A DNA stretch of 64,000 nucleotides, taken from Pseudomonadota bacterium. GTDB lineage: Bacteria; Pseudomonadota; Gammaproteobacteria; Burkholderiales; Ferrovaceae. This document shows, one piece after another, positions 34,129 to 42,732 of the stretch; the first letter of the stretch is position 1; each line of letters starts with the position of its first letter. Location of the stretch: contig JAKABO010000002.1 in the NCBI GenBank assembly GCA_021796835.1, forward strand, positions 60,659-124,658, given 5' to 3'. A model generated the notes under the pieces. It was not told the origin of the DNA. It worked only from the letters and a program-made list of their open reading frames with translations, and ran no database searches. The translations under genes and the position numbers were made by a program.

Positions 34129-35225
34129 ATGCACAAACAAGAACCATCAGGGCTCTGACCGCGCGGGATGCGTTACGTCAGGTACGGGTGGAAATGGGGG
34201 AAGATGCCGTTATTCTGTCCAACCGGCGGGTGGGCGACCATGTGGAAATCGTGGCGGCTGCGCCCGCTGCCCTTGCTCAACTGGAGCAGGGCGGGAAAAA
34301 CAACGAAGAAAAAGAGAATGTCTCCCAGTTGATGAAGGAGATCCGAAGGTTGCAATCGGATTTGCAGGGCCAACTGGTTTCGCTGGCAACGCCTACTGCG
34401 CACGCCACCAAAAAAGGCAAGATTCAGCGCAGCATGGTGCGGATGGGGTTCAGTTCGGCCCTGACTGAGCAGATTCTCGACCAGATGCCCGAACAGGCCA
34501 GCCTGAGTTGGGTGACGCAAGTGTTGGAGCGGAATTTGTGCGCCTTGCGTGGGGATGAAACGATCGTCGGGGGGGGTGGGGTTTTTGCCCTGGTGGGCCC
34601 AACGGGAGTGGGGAAGACCACGACCACCGCCAAACTGGCAGCTCGGGCCGTGGTTCGTTATGGGGCCGCCCGGGTGGGGCTCGTGACCACGGACAGTTAT
34701 CGCGTGGGTGCCCATGAGCAGTTGCGCGTCTACGGGCGGATTCTCGGGGTCCCGGTGCACACGGTCAAGGATGCGGCGGATCTCAAGACGACGTTGAATG
34801 GATTGCGCGACAAACATCTGGTCTTGGTCGATACCATGGGCATGGGTCAGCGCGATGGCCGCGTTCAGGAACAGAATGATCAGCTGGATTCGTTGGGTGT
34901 GCGACGCTTGTTGTTACTCAATGCCACCTGTAACTTGCACACCCTGGAAGATGTGGTTCGGGTCTACCGTACGCCCAATGTGTTGGGGTGCATCCCCACC
35001 AAACTGGATGAAGCGTTGGCCATGGGCGGGGTGCTCGACGTGGCGATTCGCCACCGCCTGCCGCTGTGTTATGTCGCCAACGGACAACGGGTGCCGGAAG
35101 ACTTGCGCGAAGCGAACCTGATGGCCCTCTTGCAGGCAACTTTCAACAGCCTTGAAATGGTGGGGTACAACATTGCCTTACCCCTCGAATTTTCTTTGGA
35201 GAATGGGGGCCTGAGCCATGCCTGA
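34125..35225 (+). CDS. flhF: Signal-recognition-type GTPase FlhF
   Basis: 366 aa. A short N-terminal B domain (about 1-90) precedes the N and G domains. The P-loop is GPTGVGKTTT (158-167, K164), followed by TTDSYRVGAHEQLRVYG and DTMGMGQRD; the specificity segment is PTKLDEALAMG. FlhF recruits early flagellar parts to the cell pole and sets flagellum number with FlhG. Here FlhG-like overlaps by 8 bp. Its presence suggests polar flagella although the cascade is led by FlhDC. Confidence 0.96.
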   Translation: MNAQTRTIRALTARDALRQVRVEMGEDAVILSNRRVGDHVEIVAAAPAALAQLEQGGKNNEEKENVSQLMKEIRRLQSDLQGQLVSLATPTAHATKKGKIQRSMVRMGFSSALTEQILDQMPEQASLSWVTQVLERNLCALRGDETIVGGGGVFALVGPTGVGKTTTTAKLAARAVVRYGAARVGLVTTDSYRVGAHEQLRVYGRILGVPVHTVKDAADLKTTLNGLRDKHLVLVDTMGMGQRDGRVQEQNDQLDSLGVRRLLLLNATCNLHTLEDVVRVYRTPNVLGCIPTKLDEALAMGGVLDVAIRHRLPLCYVANGQRVPEDLREANLMALLQATFNSLEMVGYNIALPLEFSLENGGLSHA

Positions 35226-36084
35226 CCCCGGAGCGTGCGACCAGGCCAGCGGATTGCGGCGCCTGATTTCCCCTCCGCACTGTCGGATTCTTACCGTTCT
35301 GGGCAGTCGTCCGGGGGCGGGCGCCTCCCTGGTGGTGGCGGGGCTGGCCTGCATCGGCGATCACGCTTCGCCCATGTTGGTGCTGGATGAACACCGGGGA
35401 CCCCGTCATTTGGGCCGGATCCTCAACCTTCGCTTGCGCTACGACGCACGACAGGTCCTGGCGGGACATCTCGACTGGGCTCAGGCCCTGGTATCGATCG
35501 GGCCGCAGGTGGATTATCTCAACCTGGAGCGGGTCAAGGCAACGCCCGCAGCCGTGCCCTGGTCAGGGCTGGTTGCCTTGGCGCACCAACGTACCCATGT
35601 GCTGGTGGACAGTGCCTCACTGGAGTTGGCCCGTCGCATCCGGGGCCATCACGAAAATACCCGCGCTTCCGTTCTATGGGTGATTGACGAAGCCGATTCA
35701 TGGCCGGCCTGCCAGAAACGCCTGAGTCAATTGTTGTCCCATTCGCCGACGGCAGTGGGAGGGGTCATCAACCGGGCAACGAATGGGGACAGGGTGCTTG
35801 AATGGCAAGGACGCTGCCGTGCCCTGGTCCAGTCCATCGGGCTGGAGTACCGTGATTTTGGTTTCCTGCCCCTTGCTCAAAGGCCTGCTCATGACACACA
35901 ATGGCGTTTTAACACGATGGGAGGGTTGCCCTCGGTATCCCTGTCCCAATCCTTGATGCGCCTCAGGACTCAGATCTTGTCCTGGGACCCGGCGGTACGA
36001 AACCAGAGGACCGCCCAGAGGAATGAAAGCGACGGATTTTCATGGGGGGAGAGGAAAGCGCGGGTGGCTTGGGGAGGGAGGTAA
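35218..36084 (+). CDS. flhG: FlhG-like protein with degenerate ATPase site
   Basis: 288 aa, in the position of flhG between flhF and fliA. The N-terminus has DQASGLRR (8-15), the helix by which FlhG stimulates the FlhF GTPase. The following MinD-type P-loop is altered to SRPGAGAS (30-37), lacking both conserved lysines of KGGxGKT. The middle keeps MinD-like spacing (VLVDSAS..., VLWVIDEADSW), but no canonical switch motifs are clear, and the C-terminal membrane-binding helix of MinD/FlhG is not evident. It is probably an FlhF regulator that binds or hydrolyses ATP poorly or not at all. Identity rests on position and the N-terminal motif. Confidence 0.7.
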   Translation: MPDPGACDQASGLRRLISPPHCRILTVLGSRPGAGASLVVAGLACIGDHASPMLVLDEHRGPRHLGRILNLRLRYDARQVLAGHLDWAQALVSIGPQVDYLNLERVKATPAAVPWSGLVALAHQRTHVLVDSASLELARRIRGHHENTRASVLWVIDEADSWPACQKRLSQLLSHSPTAVGGVINRATNGDRVLEWQGRCRALVQSIGLEYRDFGFLPLAQRPAHDTQWRFNTMGGLPSVSLSQSLMRLRTQILSWDPAVRNQRTAQRNESDGFSWGERKARVAWGGR

Positions 36085-36086
36085 GG

Positions 36087-36803
36087 ATGTATACACCCGC
36101 AGGTCTGGAAGACAAGGAAGATTGTCTGAAAACCTTTGCGCCTCTGGTCAAGCGTATTGCGCATCACCTGATGACCCGATTGCCAGGCAGCGTGGAGGTG
36201 GATGATCTGATTCAGGCGGGAATGATGGGTTTGCTGGAGGCTTCGACGCGCTATGACGAGTTGCGCGGCGCACAGTTCGAGACCTATGCCGGGCAACGCA
36301 TTCGGGGAGCCATGCTGGACGAACTGCGTCAGTCGGACTGGATGCCGCGTAATTTGCGGCGTGACACCAAACGGATCGAACAGGCGATCAGCCGTCTCCA
36401 GCAACGGCAAGGCAAGACTCCCAGTGAATCCGAGGTGGCCAGCGAACTGGAGATGAGTCTGGCCGATTACCAGGCATTGCTGTTTGAAGCGCGGGGCGCG
36501 CAGTTGCTGTACTACGAAGATTTTCGTGAACAGGACGGTGAAGAATCCTTCTTTGATCGCCATGAGTTCGGGCATGAACTCGAACCCCTGGCATTGCTGG
36601 GAAATCAACGTTTTCAGACGGCGTTGGTGGAGGCCATCGAAGAGTTGCCGGAACGTGAACGGTTGATGATGGGATTGCATTACGAACAGGAGATGAACTT
36701 GAAGGAAATTGGCGAAGTCCTGGGGGTTAGCGAGTCGCGCGTCAGTCAGATTCATACCCAGGCAGTGACGCGTCTGCGCAGCCGTCTCAAGAGTCATCAC
36801 TGA
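36087..36803 (+). CDS. fliA: Flagellar sigma factor FliA (sigma-28)
   Basis: 238 aa from the ATG at 36087, two bases after the flhG stop and behind GGGAGG; the ORF-track start lies inside flhG. Region 2 contains VDDLIQAGMMGLLEASTRYD and the DNA-melting segment; region 3 follows; region 4 ends in LKEIGEVLGVSESRVSQIHTQAVTRLRSRL. It directs RNA polymerase to late flagellar genes and is held inactive by FlgM (38761-39108). Matching promoter sites are seen upstream of fliC, flgM, motA and flhDC. Confidence 0.97.
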   Translation: MYTPAGLEDKEDCLKTFAPLVKRIAHHLMTRLPGSVEVDDLIQAGMMGLLEASTRYDELRGAQFETYAGQRIRGAMLDELRQSDWMPRNLRRDTKRIEQAISRLQQRQGKTPSESEVASELEMSLADYQALLFEARGAQLLYYEDFREQDGEESFFDRHEFGHELEPLALLGNQRFQTALVEAIEELPERERLMMGLHYEQEMNLKEIGEVLGVSESRVSQIHTQAVTRLRSRLKSHH

Positions 36804-36805
36804 GC

Positions 36806-37546
36806 ATGGATATTCTGAGTATTTTCGGGCTGGTTTTCGGGCTGATGGCGGTTCTGATCGGTCAATGGCTGGAGGGTGGGGCTCTGTCCAGCCTGTTTCA
36901 GTTGACTGCGTTTGTGATCGTGATGGGCGGGACGCTGGGGGCAATGCTTCTGCAGACCCCCTGGAATGTCTTCTCGCTGGGCATGCGAATGCTGCTTTGG
37001 GTATGGTGGAAACCCGTGTTTCATACGGCAGAACTGCACAGCCAGGTGGTTGAATGGAGCAAGATTGCGCGGCGGGACGGGTTGCTGGCGCTGGAACCTC
37101 ATGTGGCGCGGCAAACGGACCCGCTGATCAGCAAGGGGCTGCAGATGGTGGTGGACGGGCTGGATGCGCAGCATATTCGCGCGGCCCTGCAAGTGGATAT
37201 TCAGGGATACGAGCGACTGCGTTGGCCAGCTGCGCGAATGTGGGAACAGGCAGCCGGTTATGCGCCCACCATCGGTATGCTGGGCGCGGTGTTGGGGCTG
37301 GTGCAGGTCATGGAACGACTGGGGGATCCTGCCCAGTTGGGTGCAGGGATTGCGGTAGCCTTCGTTTCCACGATTTACGGAGTAGGCTTTGCCAACCTGT
37401 TTTTCTTTCCCGTTGCCAATAAATTGAAATTCCTGGTTCAGCAGCAAATCGCCACCTACGAAATGGTGGTGGACGGTTTTTTATTGATCTCGCGCGGTGA
37501 GAACCCACATTTTGTCCAAGGTAAACTCGAGGGATATCTCTCCTGA
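36806..37546 (+). CDS. motC: Second stator protein MotC (MotA family)
   Basis: 246 aa. Two N-terminal TM helices (about 3-22 and 28-52) and two more at about 155-205 (GYAPTIGMLGAVLGLVQVM; AVAFVSTIYGVGFANLFFF) enclose a cytoplasmic loop, the MotA/TolQ layout. It resembles the MotC of Pseudomonas-type MotCD stators more than the MotA at 29 kb. It starts 2 bp after fliA and overlaps motD by 50 bp if the long motD start is used. With MotD it would form an alternative proton-driven stator. Confidence 0.9.
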   Translation: MDILSIFGLVFGLMAVLIGQWLEGGALSSLFQLTAFVIVMGGTLGAMLLQTPWNVFSLGMRMLLWVWWKPVFHTAELHSQVVEWSKIARRDGLLALEPHVARQTDPLISKGLQMVVDGLDAQHIRAALQVDIQGYERLRWPAARMWEQAAGYAPTIGMLGAVLGLVQVMERLGDPAQLGAGIAVAFVSTIYGVGFANLFFFPVANKLKFLVQQQIATYEMVVDGFLLISRGENPHFVQGKLEGYLS

Positions 37547-38321
37547 GTTGGCGCGGCATTCCCGCCGCGCCGAACGGGATCACAGCGAACAGCGCTGGCT
37601 GGTGTCCTATTCGGACTTCATTACGTTGCTTTTTGCTTTCTTTGTGGTGATGTACGCCATTTCTGCGGTGAACGAGACGAAATATGCACGTTTCCACAGT
37701 GCCATCAATTCGGCGTTCAAGGAAAATATTCGTCAGGGATCTTCCGGCGTGTTGGTCATCGAGCAGGACTCGGTGCTCAAGTCGTTGATCGACGAGCGGA
37801 ATTTGCAATTCATTGAACTTCAACGTCGCCAACAGGAGAGTATCCGCGCCATGCTCCATCAGTTGGGCAGTGTGCTGGCCCCACTGGTAAAGCAAGGTAT
37901 GGTACGGGTTCTGCAAACCGGACGGGGCATCGTGATCGACTTGAATGCGAAGGTACTGTTTCAGGAAGGAGATGCGGAACTTCAGGCCAATGCCCGTCCC
38001 ACCCTGGACGAGGTGGCCAGGGTATTGAATACCAACCGGCTGGCGGTGGAGGTCAAGGGGCATACGGATAATATTCCCATCCGCACCGCTCTTTATCCCT
38101 CCAATTGGGAACTGTCCACTGCCCGTGCCAGTCGGGTCGTTCGTTTCTTTATCGATGATGGCGTGGCCAGCCAGCGTTTGACCGCAGCAGGGGATGCGGA
38201 GAACGATCCCATTGTGCCGAATGATTCTCCGGAGGATCGGGCGCGCAATCGTCGGGTTACCGTCACGGTTCTGACGCCGACGCTCAAACCCGTGGAACAG
38301 GGCGACTATTGGGGAAAGTGA
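37497..38321 (+). CDS. motD: Second stator protein MotD (MotB family)
   Basis: 274 aa as listed. The single TM helix has WLVSYSDFITLLFAFFVVMY with the proton-binding aspartate; the OmpA-like domain includes VEVKGHTDNIPIRTALYPSNWELS and RARNRRVTVTV. The start is uncertain: GTG at 37497 has no good Shine-Dalgarno and lies inside motC, while TTG at 37548, just after the motC stop, is an alternative that would shorten the protein by 17 residues. MotCD stators support movement under high load in pseudomonads. It ends 0 bp from convergent flgN. Confidence 0.9.
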   Translation: MRTHILSKVNSRDISPELARHSRRAERDHSEQRWLVSYSDFITLLFAFFVVMYAISAVNETKYARFHSAINSAFKENIRQGSSGVLVIEQDSVLKSLIDERNLQFIELQRRQQESIRAMLHQLGSVLAPLVKQGMVRVLQTGRGIVIDLNAKVLFQEGDAELQANARPTLDEVARVLNTNRLAVEVKGHTDNIPIRTALYPSNWELSTARASRVVRFFIDDGVASQRLTAAGDAENDPIVPNDSPEDRARNRRVTVTVLTPTLKPVEQGDYWGK

Positions 38322-38753
38322 TCAACCCGAGGCCAGGGGGCGTCCCGACCCTGTGGCGGGCGCGAGAGTCTGGCCATCCGGGCCATAAAGTGTGGCTTTC
38401 TGGGCGGCTTGCTGAAGAATCGTCAGGGCTTGCTGATTGTGACGCAGGCGAATCTGAATCAGTTCCCCATTGGTCCGGTTGGTGGTTTCGGCTTTCTGGG
38501 TATTGGCCAGAAGGGCATTCAGGCGGTCGATATTGTGTCCAACCGGTGGCGTCCCCAGTTCACGACGGTAGGTGGTCAGGTCGATCAACCGTTGGGCAAG
38601 CCGGTTTTTCTTTTCGGCCAGGGGAATGAGCGGGAGGGTCTCCCCGGACATCAACAACCCTTGCTCTTCGTCCAGAAGGGCCTGAAATTGTGCCAGAGCC
38701 AGAATTTCTTCATCCAGAGCCGCTTCCCAGGCTGAGATGGAAGAACTGGACAT
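38322..38753 (-). CDS. flgN: Flagellar export chaperone FlgN
   Basis: 143 aa from the ATG at 38753, 7 nt after the flgM stop; a GTG at 38771 is possible. It is helical and begins with a heptad-rich EEILALAQFQALLDEEQGLLM, as in FlgN, with a C-terminal helix containing QIRLRHNQQALTILQQAAQKATLYGPDG. FlgN keeps the hook-filament junction proteins FlgK and FlgL export-ready; both are encoded at the end of this window. The FlgM-FlgN order is typical. Confidence 0.9.
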   Translation of the reverse strand: MSSSSISAWEAALDEEILALAQFQALLDEEQGLLMSGETLPLIPLAEKKNRLAQRLIDLTTYRRELGTPPVGHNIDRLNALLANTQKAETTNRTNGELIQIRLRHNQQALTILQQAAQKATLYGPDGQTLAPATGSGRPLASG

Positions 38754-38760
38754 CGAGGTC

Positions 38761-39108
38761 TCAGTGCCCACTCGCCTGAATCAAACTCTTGACCGAAGCA
38801 ATGAGGCCAGAGGCTACGGCGTGGGCATTGACCTGAAAGCGCCCTTCACTGATGGCCTGGCGTACCGCAGCGACCTTGCTGAGGTCGACGCTGGAGGTCG
38901 CGGCAATGGTTGCCTTCAGTTGGGTTGCGGTTCCGCCGATATGAACGGTGGTTCCCGAAGCGGCCCCTGAAGCGGCGGTACCGGCTTCACTGGTCGTACG
39001 GGCCCCCTGCGGTGATGAGGAAGAAGAGGTTGAAGCGGAAGAAGTTCGACCGGAACCGCCCTGGATCGGGGTGGGTGGGGCGGACTTGACGGTTTTGTCT
39101 ATTTTCAC
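38761..39108 (-). CDS. flgM: Anti-sigma-28 factor FlgM
   Basis: 115 aa. A Ser/Thr/Ala-rich flexible N-terminus carrying the export signal (MKIDKTVKSAPPTPIQG) is followed by the sigma-binding C-terminal helices (VDLSKVAAVRQAISEGRFQVNAHAVASGLIASVKSLI). It holds FliA inactive until the hook is complete and FlgM is exported. A sigma-28 promoter lies directly upstream (39142-39168), so FliA makes its own inhibitor. Confidence 0.94.
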   Translation of the reverse strand: MKIDKTVKSAPPTPIQGGSGRTSSASTSSSSSPQGARTTSEAGTAASGAASGTTVHIGGTATQLKATIAATSSVDLSKVAAVRQAISEGRFQVNAHAVASGLIASVKSLIQASGH

Positions 39109-39141
39109 GGGAGTCTCCCAGTAAGGCTGCTCATGGCTGGG

Positions 39142-39168
39142 TTATCGGCAACCCAGAGCGATACTTTA
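39142..39168 (-). promoter_or_regulatory. Sigma-28 (FliA) promoter for flgM-flgN
   Basis: Minus-strand TAAAGTAT, 11-nt spacer, GCCGATAA: 15 of 16 consensus positions with exact spacing. It lies 34 bp before the flgM ATG. It also shows that this stretch is regulatory, supporting the later start for the plus-strand ParA gene. Confidence 0.8.
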
Positions 39169-39330
39169 GGGCGAATTCTGATGCTCGAACCGACTTTTTA
39201 TGGATTCTACACGACTTTTCAACGGATTGAGCGGAAAAACTGCTTCATTTCTCCCCTTCGGTATGGGGGGCTGGGCCGCATACTAGGGCGACTCTGGGGA
39301 GCGGATTTTCTGAGGCGTGAAAGGAGCGGC

Positions 39331-40101
39331 ATGGGTGTCATTGCGGTATTCAATCAGAAGGGAGGCGTAGGAAAGACCACGACCTGCCTCAATCTGGCGG
39401 CTGCCTGGGTGCGTGCCGGCGCGAATCCGTTGTTGCTCGACCTCGACCCTCAAAGCCATCTCAGTCTGGCCAGTGGGGTGGTGGCACCACCCGGGGCAGG
39501 GATGGCTGCGTTTTTCCAACACCAAACGCCCCTCTTGCGCTTGCTCGAAAGGACGCGTTCGGGTTGGGACTTGATCCCCGCCACCGCAGATCTTTCCAAA
39601 ATCGATGCGCTCAAGGGAGGGGATCCCAAGGCGGCTACGCTCTTGAGCCGGGGCATGAATGCCGTAGTACGTGAACGTTCACCCATCCTGATGGATTGTT
39701 GTCCCAATCTGGGGGTGCTGACCTTGAATGCGTTGCTGGCAGCGGATTACGTCCTGATTCCGGTGGCCGCCGACTATTTGTCCCTGCAGGGGGTCTATCG
39801 GATCGAGTCCGCTCTGGATGTTCTGGAAAAACGTCTCAAACGGACCTACCCGCGACGAATCGTGGTAACCCGATTCAACCCGCGCCGCAGACTGGCATTC
39901 GAGGTCGATCGCCAATTGCGTGAACGCTACGGAGAGGATGTCTGCAAAACCAGAATTGCGGAAAACGTCGCATTGGCCACCAGTCCTTCCGTCGGTCAGG
40001 ATGTCTTTCGTTATGCCCCGCACAGCGGGGGCGCGTCAGATTACGCAGCGTTGGCAAAAGAATTGTCAGAGGCGGGGTTTTTGCGGGCGGTCCGAAAGTA
40101 A
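39331..40101 (+). CDS. ParA/Soj-family ATPase in the flagellar island
   Basis: 256 aa from the ATG at 39331, behind AAGGAG with 5-nt spacing; the ORF-track start 66 codons earlier overlaps the flgM promoter. It has an intact deviant Walker A (FNQKGGVGKTTT), the switch segment LLLDLDPQSHLS, and VLIPVAADYLSLQGV, so unlike the FlhG-like protein it should bind ATP and dimerise. No ParB gene is nearby. It is followed by a coiled-coil membrane protein, which may be its partner or cargo. ParA-like proteins often position chemoreceptor arrays or flagella; plasmid or chromosome partition is unlikely in this context. Confidence 0.85.
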   Translation: MGVIAVFNQKGGVGKTTTCLNLAAAWVRAGANPLLLDLDPQSHLSLASGVVAPPGAGMAAFFQHQTPLLRLLERTRSGWDLIPATADLSKIDALKGGDPKAATLLSRGMNAVVRERSPILMDCCPNLGVLTLNALLAADYVLIPVAADYLSLQGVYRIESALDVLEKRLKRTYPRRIVVTRFNPRRRLAFEVDRQLRERYGEDVCKTRIAENVALATSPSVGQDVFRYAPHSGGASDYAALAKELSEAGFLRAVRK

Positions 40102-40130
40102 TAAGCAGGAAAAAAAGGGGGGAGATGATC

Positions 40131-40877
40131 ATGAGCAGGGCACTTCAGAGACATTGGATTCAGGATGAGGCGTCACCAGACCTGGAAGAGGGGTTGGCGA
40201 CCATACGGGCTGCCCGGTCTCAGGTGGAAGCCGAAACCCATGCCTTTTTGGAAGAACAGGCCAAATTGCGCGCGGAAGCCGTTTTGCGGGCGGTTCCCGT
40301 GGATCAACTGGTACAGTCGCGCAACGGGGATCTGAAACGGCTGGAAGGAGAACGACAGCAGGCGGAACGGCTTGCCATCGAAACCATCGAACGGCGAATG
40401 GAAATAGCCCTGCGTGCCATCGAGGCCGATAATGCAAGGATTTTGGAAGAGGAACGGGCCACGGTCCTGGCAACGGAGCGTTTGCGTGCGGCACAGGAAG
40501 CCATGAGCACGGCACGGGCAAGACAGGAGGAGGAAGTTGCCCTGACGCTTCAGATACAGGCGCGCCAGAAGCAGGAGCAGAGTGCCCGGGAGGAAATGGA
40601 ACGGCGCATCGAAGCAGAACAGGAACTTCTGGAACGTGCCATGGAGAAACAAACCCTGGAAGCACGGTTGCACACCACCGTCAGGGCGGAAATCGACGAG
40701 ATGCAATGGGCCCAACGGGTGTTGGGCATGGAGGTACAACTGCGTCAGGTGCGGCGCAGAAATCGTGTACTGTGGGTCGCCTTGGGAAGCATGGTTTTCA
40801 TTGGGGTCATCGGGTATTGGCAGCCCTGGGGGGGAAATGTTTCTGTTGGGTTCAAAATCCTTTTCGGGTTGCACTGA
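40131..40877 (+). CDS. Coiled-coil protein with C-terminal membrane anchor, unknown function
   Basis: 248 aa from the ATG at 40131, which is 6 nt after GGAG; the ATG at 40125 sits too close to the Shine-Dalgarno. Nearly the entire protein (about 15-205) is charged heptad repeat rich in E, R, A and Q, followed by one TM helix (about 212-232, VLWVALGSMVFIGVIGYW) and a short tail. This makes a long cytoplasmic rod anchored at the inner membrane. It lies 29 bp after the ParA-like gene and before a diguanylate cyclase. I do not recognise the family; a scaffold or positioning role with the ParA protein is inferred from context. Confidence 0.7.
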   Translation: MSRALQRHWIQDEASPDLEEGLATIRAARSQVEAETHAFLEEQAKLRAEAVLRAVPVDQLVQSRNGDLKRLEGERQQAERLAIETIERRMEIALRAIEADNARILEEERATVLATERLRAAQEAMSTARARQEEEVALTLQIQARQKQEQSAREEMERRIEAEQELLERAMEKQTLEARLHTTVRAEIDEMQWAQRVLGMEVQLRQVRRRNRVLWVALGSMVFIGVIGYWQPWGGNVSVGFKILFGLH

Positions 40878-40934
40878 GCCAGAGTACAATTCCTTTCTGA
40901 TCTGACGCCAAAAACTGTCACGCAAGAGTACCTC

Positions 40935-42605
40935 ATGGCCTCTGAACCCACCCCCGCCGAATTGGCGGGTAAAACCCTGAAAGCCCTGGTGGCGCGAAAA
41001 CTGTCCCCCACCCCGGAGAATTACGTCCGTCTTTACGCGGAAATCAGTGGCAAGGAAACCTTTCGGCCCGCTGCACCCTCTTCCGGGATGAGCGCCGGTT
41101 CCTCGACGGTTCCCTCCTCGTCCTGGGCTGCCCTGATTCGCGACTTATTGCGACAAATCGATTTGCCTCACAAGGGGATGACTCTCTCCCGCAAAAAAGA
41201 AGGGGTGAATACCGTATTGACGCGCTTTGGCAATGATTCGGATCTCCTTTATGAAAAAATGCAGGGTTTGATACTGTCCTGGGGGCGGACAGGCGACACT
41301 TCAGGGGAAGTCGCTGAACCCGCCGAAAACAGCCCCCGAATTTCCTCCCCCGCTGTACCCGGTGCTTCTGCGCCGTCTGCGGCAAGTGGCATGGATACGG
41401 CCATCGATCCGGTGGTCATGACGCATTTGCGTGACTTATTGGCTCAGACGCTGGAAAGCAACAAATTGCTTCAACCGGAACTGGGCGAGGAGATCAATGC
41501 CCTGGTGACGCAGATCAGGGCGGCGGTCGATGGAGATCAGGTCACGGATGTCGCCAAGAAATTGCGCCATTTCTGGGTCAAAATGGAATTGCGGGGAGGG
41601 GACAAGGTAAAGATCCAGGAAGGTCTGCTCAGTCTGTTGCGTTTGCTGGTGGAGAATGTGGGTGAATTGGTGGCGGACGATAAATGGTTGCACGGGCAAA
41701 TTTCCATTTTGCGCGACATCATGGAACAACCCCTCGACAAACGAAGTATTGCCGATGCGGAAAAGAATTTGCGCGATGCCCTGGTCAAGCAGAGTTCCCT
41801 CAAGCAAAGTCTGGCGGACGCCAAGGATACCCTCAAGAGCCTGATGACCAGTTTTATCGACCGCATGGGTGAAATGACGGAAAGCACGGGGGATTACCAG
41901 GCCAAGATCGAAGGCTATAACCTCAAGATCGGGCTGGCCGACAATCTTACCGAGTTGGGACATATTCTGGAAGACCTGATGCAGGATACCCGAGTCATCC
42001 AGGCCAGTACCCTGCGCTCCCACGAAGAATTGGTCGTGGCGCGCCGGCAGGCGGTGGAAGCCCAGGAAAAAATTCGTCTGCTGGAGCAGGAACTGGAACA
42101 GGTCAGTGAATTGGTGCGTGAAGATCAGTTGACCGGGACTCTCAACCGGCGGGGGATGGAGGACGTGCTGCAGCGTGAGATCACCCGATCTGACCGCACG
42201 CAATCGCCGCTGTGCATTAGTTTGCTGGATATCGACAATTTCAAGTTGTTCAACGACCTTCTGGGACATAAAGCCGGGGATCTGGCCCTGATGCACGTGT
42301 CTGAAACCATCAAGAACGCTCTGCGCCCCACGGATGCGGTAGCCCGTTATGGCGGAGAAGAGTTTCTGCTGGTGCTTCCTGCCACACACCTCCATGAGGG
42401 GGTGGACATTCTGCAACGCCTGCAACGTTTGCTGACCCAGAAGTTGTTTGTCCATGATGGGGAGGAGATCATCATCACCTTCAGTGCCGGCGTGGCCATG
42501 CGGGGTTTGAATGAGACCGCTGAAGAAGTCATTGGGCGCGCCGATCAGGCCATGTATCAGGCCAAGGCTGCGGGCAAGAATCGTGTGGTCAAGGCGGAAT
42601 CATGA
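40935..42605 (+). CDS. Diguanylate cyclase (GGDEF domain)
   Basis: 556 aa, soluble. The N-terminal region (LAGKTLKALVARKLSPTPENYVRLY) is a conserved helical segment of proteobacterial cyclases; a long helical/coiled-coil middle follows. The C-terminal GGDEF domain has the active site GGEEF (473-477) and, five residues before it, the inhibitory I-site RPTD (464-467). It should make c-di-GMP from two GTP and be inhibited by product. No TM segments are seen. The c-di-GMP-binding YcgR-like brake is encoded 7 kb downstream, suggesting local control of motility. Confidence 0.9.
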   Translation: MASEPTPAELAGKTLKALVARKLSPTPENYVRLYAEISGKETFRPAAPSSGMSAGSSTVPSSSWAALIRDLLRQIDLPHKGMTLSRKKEGVNTVLTRFGNDSDLLYEKMQGLILSWGRTGDTSGEVAEPAENSPRISSPAVPGASAPSAASGMDTAIDPVVMTHLRDLLAQTLESNKLLQPELGEEINALVTQIRAAVDGDQVTDVAKKLRHFWVKMELRGGDKVKIQEGLLSLLRLLVENVGELVADDKWLHGQISILRDIMEQPLDKRSIADAEKNLRDALVKQSSLKQSLADAKDTLKSLMTSFIDRMGEMTESTGDYQAKIEGYNLKIGLADNLTELGHILEDLMQDTRVIQASTLRSHEELVVARRQAVEAQEKIRLLEQELEQVSELVREDQLTGTLNRRGMEDVLQREITRSDRTQSPLCISLLDIDNFKLFNDLLGHKAGDLALMHVSETIKNALRPTDAVARYGGEEFLLVLPATHLHEGVDILQRLQRLLTQKLFVHDGEEIIITFSAGVAMRGLNETAEEVIGRADQAMYQAKAAGKNRVVKAES

Positions 42606-42613
42606 AATCTCCC

Positions 42614-42640
42614 TAAAGTTTCTCAGGGGTTGTCCGATAA
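42614..42640 (+). promoter_or_regulatory. Sigma-28 (FliA) promoter for fliC
   Basis: TAAAGTTT, 11-nt spacer, TCCGATAA: 15 of 16 consensus positions. It starts 8 bp after the stop codon of the cyclase gene and gives a leader of about 85 nt before the fliC ATG. Confidence 0.85.
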
Positions 42641-42732
42641 CTGGGTCAAAGGGCCAGTCATTCCGACCGGTCACCGAGTCAGGAGCAAGGCAGTCAGGCC
42701 TGCGCCAGGATCAACCAATAAGGAGTTTTATC

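Noticed and set aside
39133-39330. Upstream extension of the ParA-like gene
   Set aside because: It overlaps the flgM sigma-28 promoter and adds 66 residues before the canonical ParA start; the ATG at 39331 has AAGGAG at good spacing.
40405-40431. GCCGATAA inside the coiled-coil gene as a sigma-28 promoter
   Set aside because: The -10-like octamer has no TAAA at the correct distance and lies within coding sequence.
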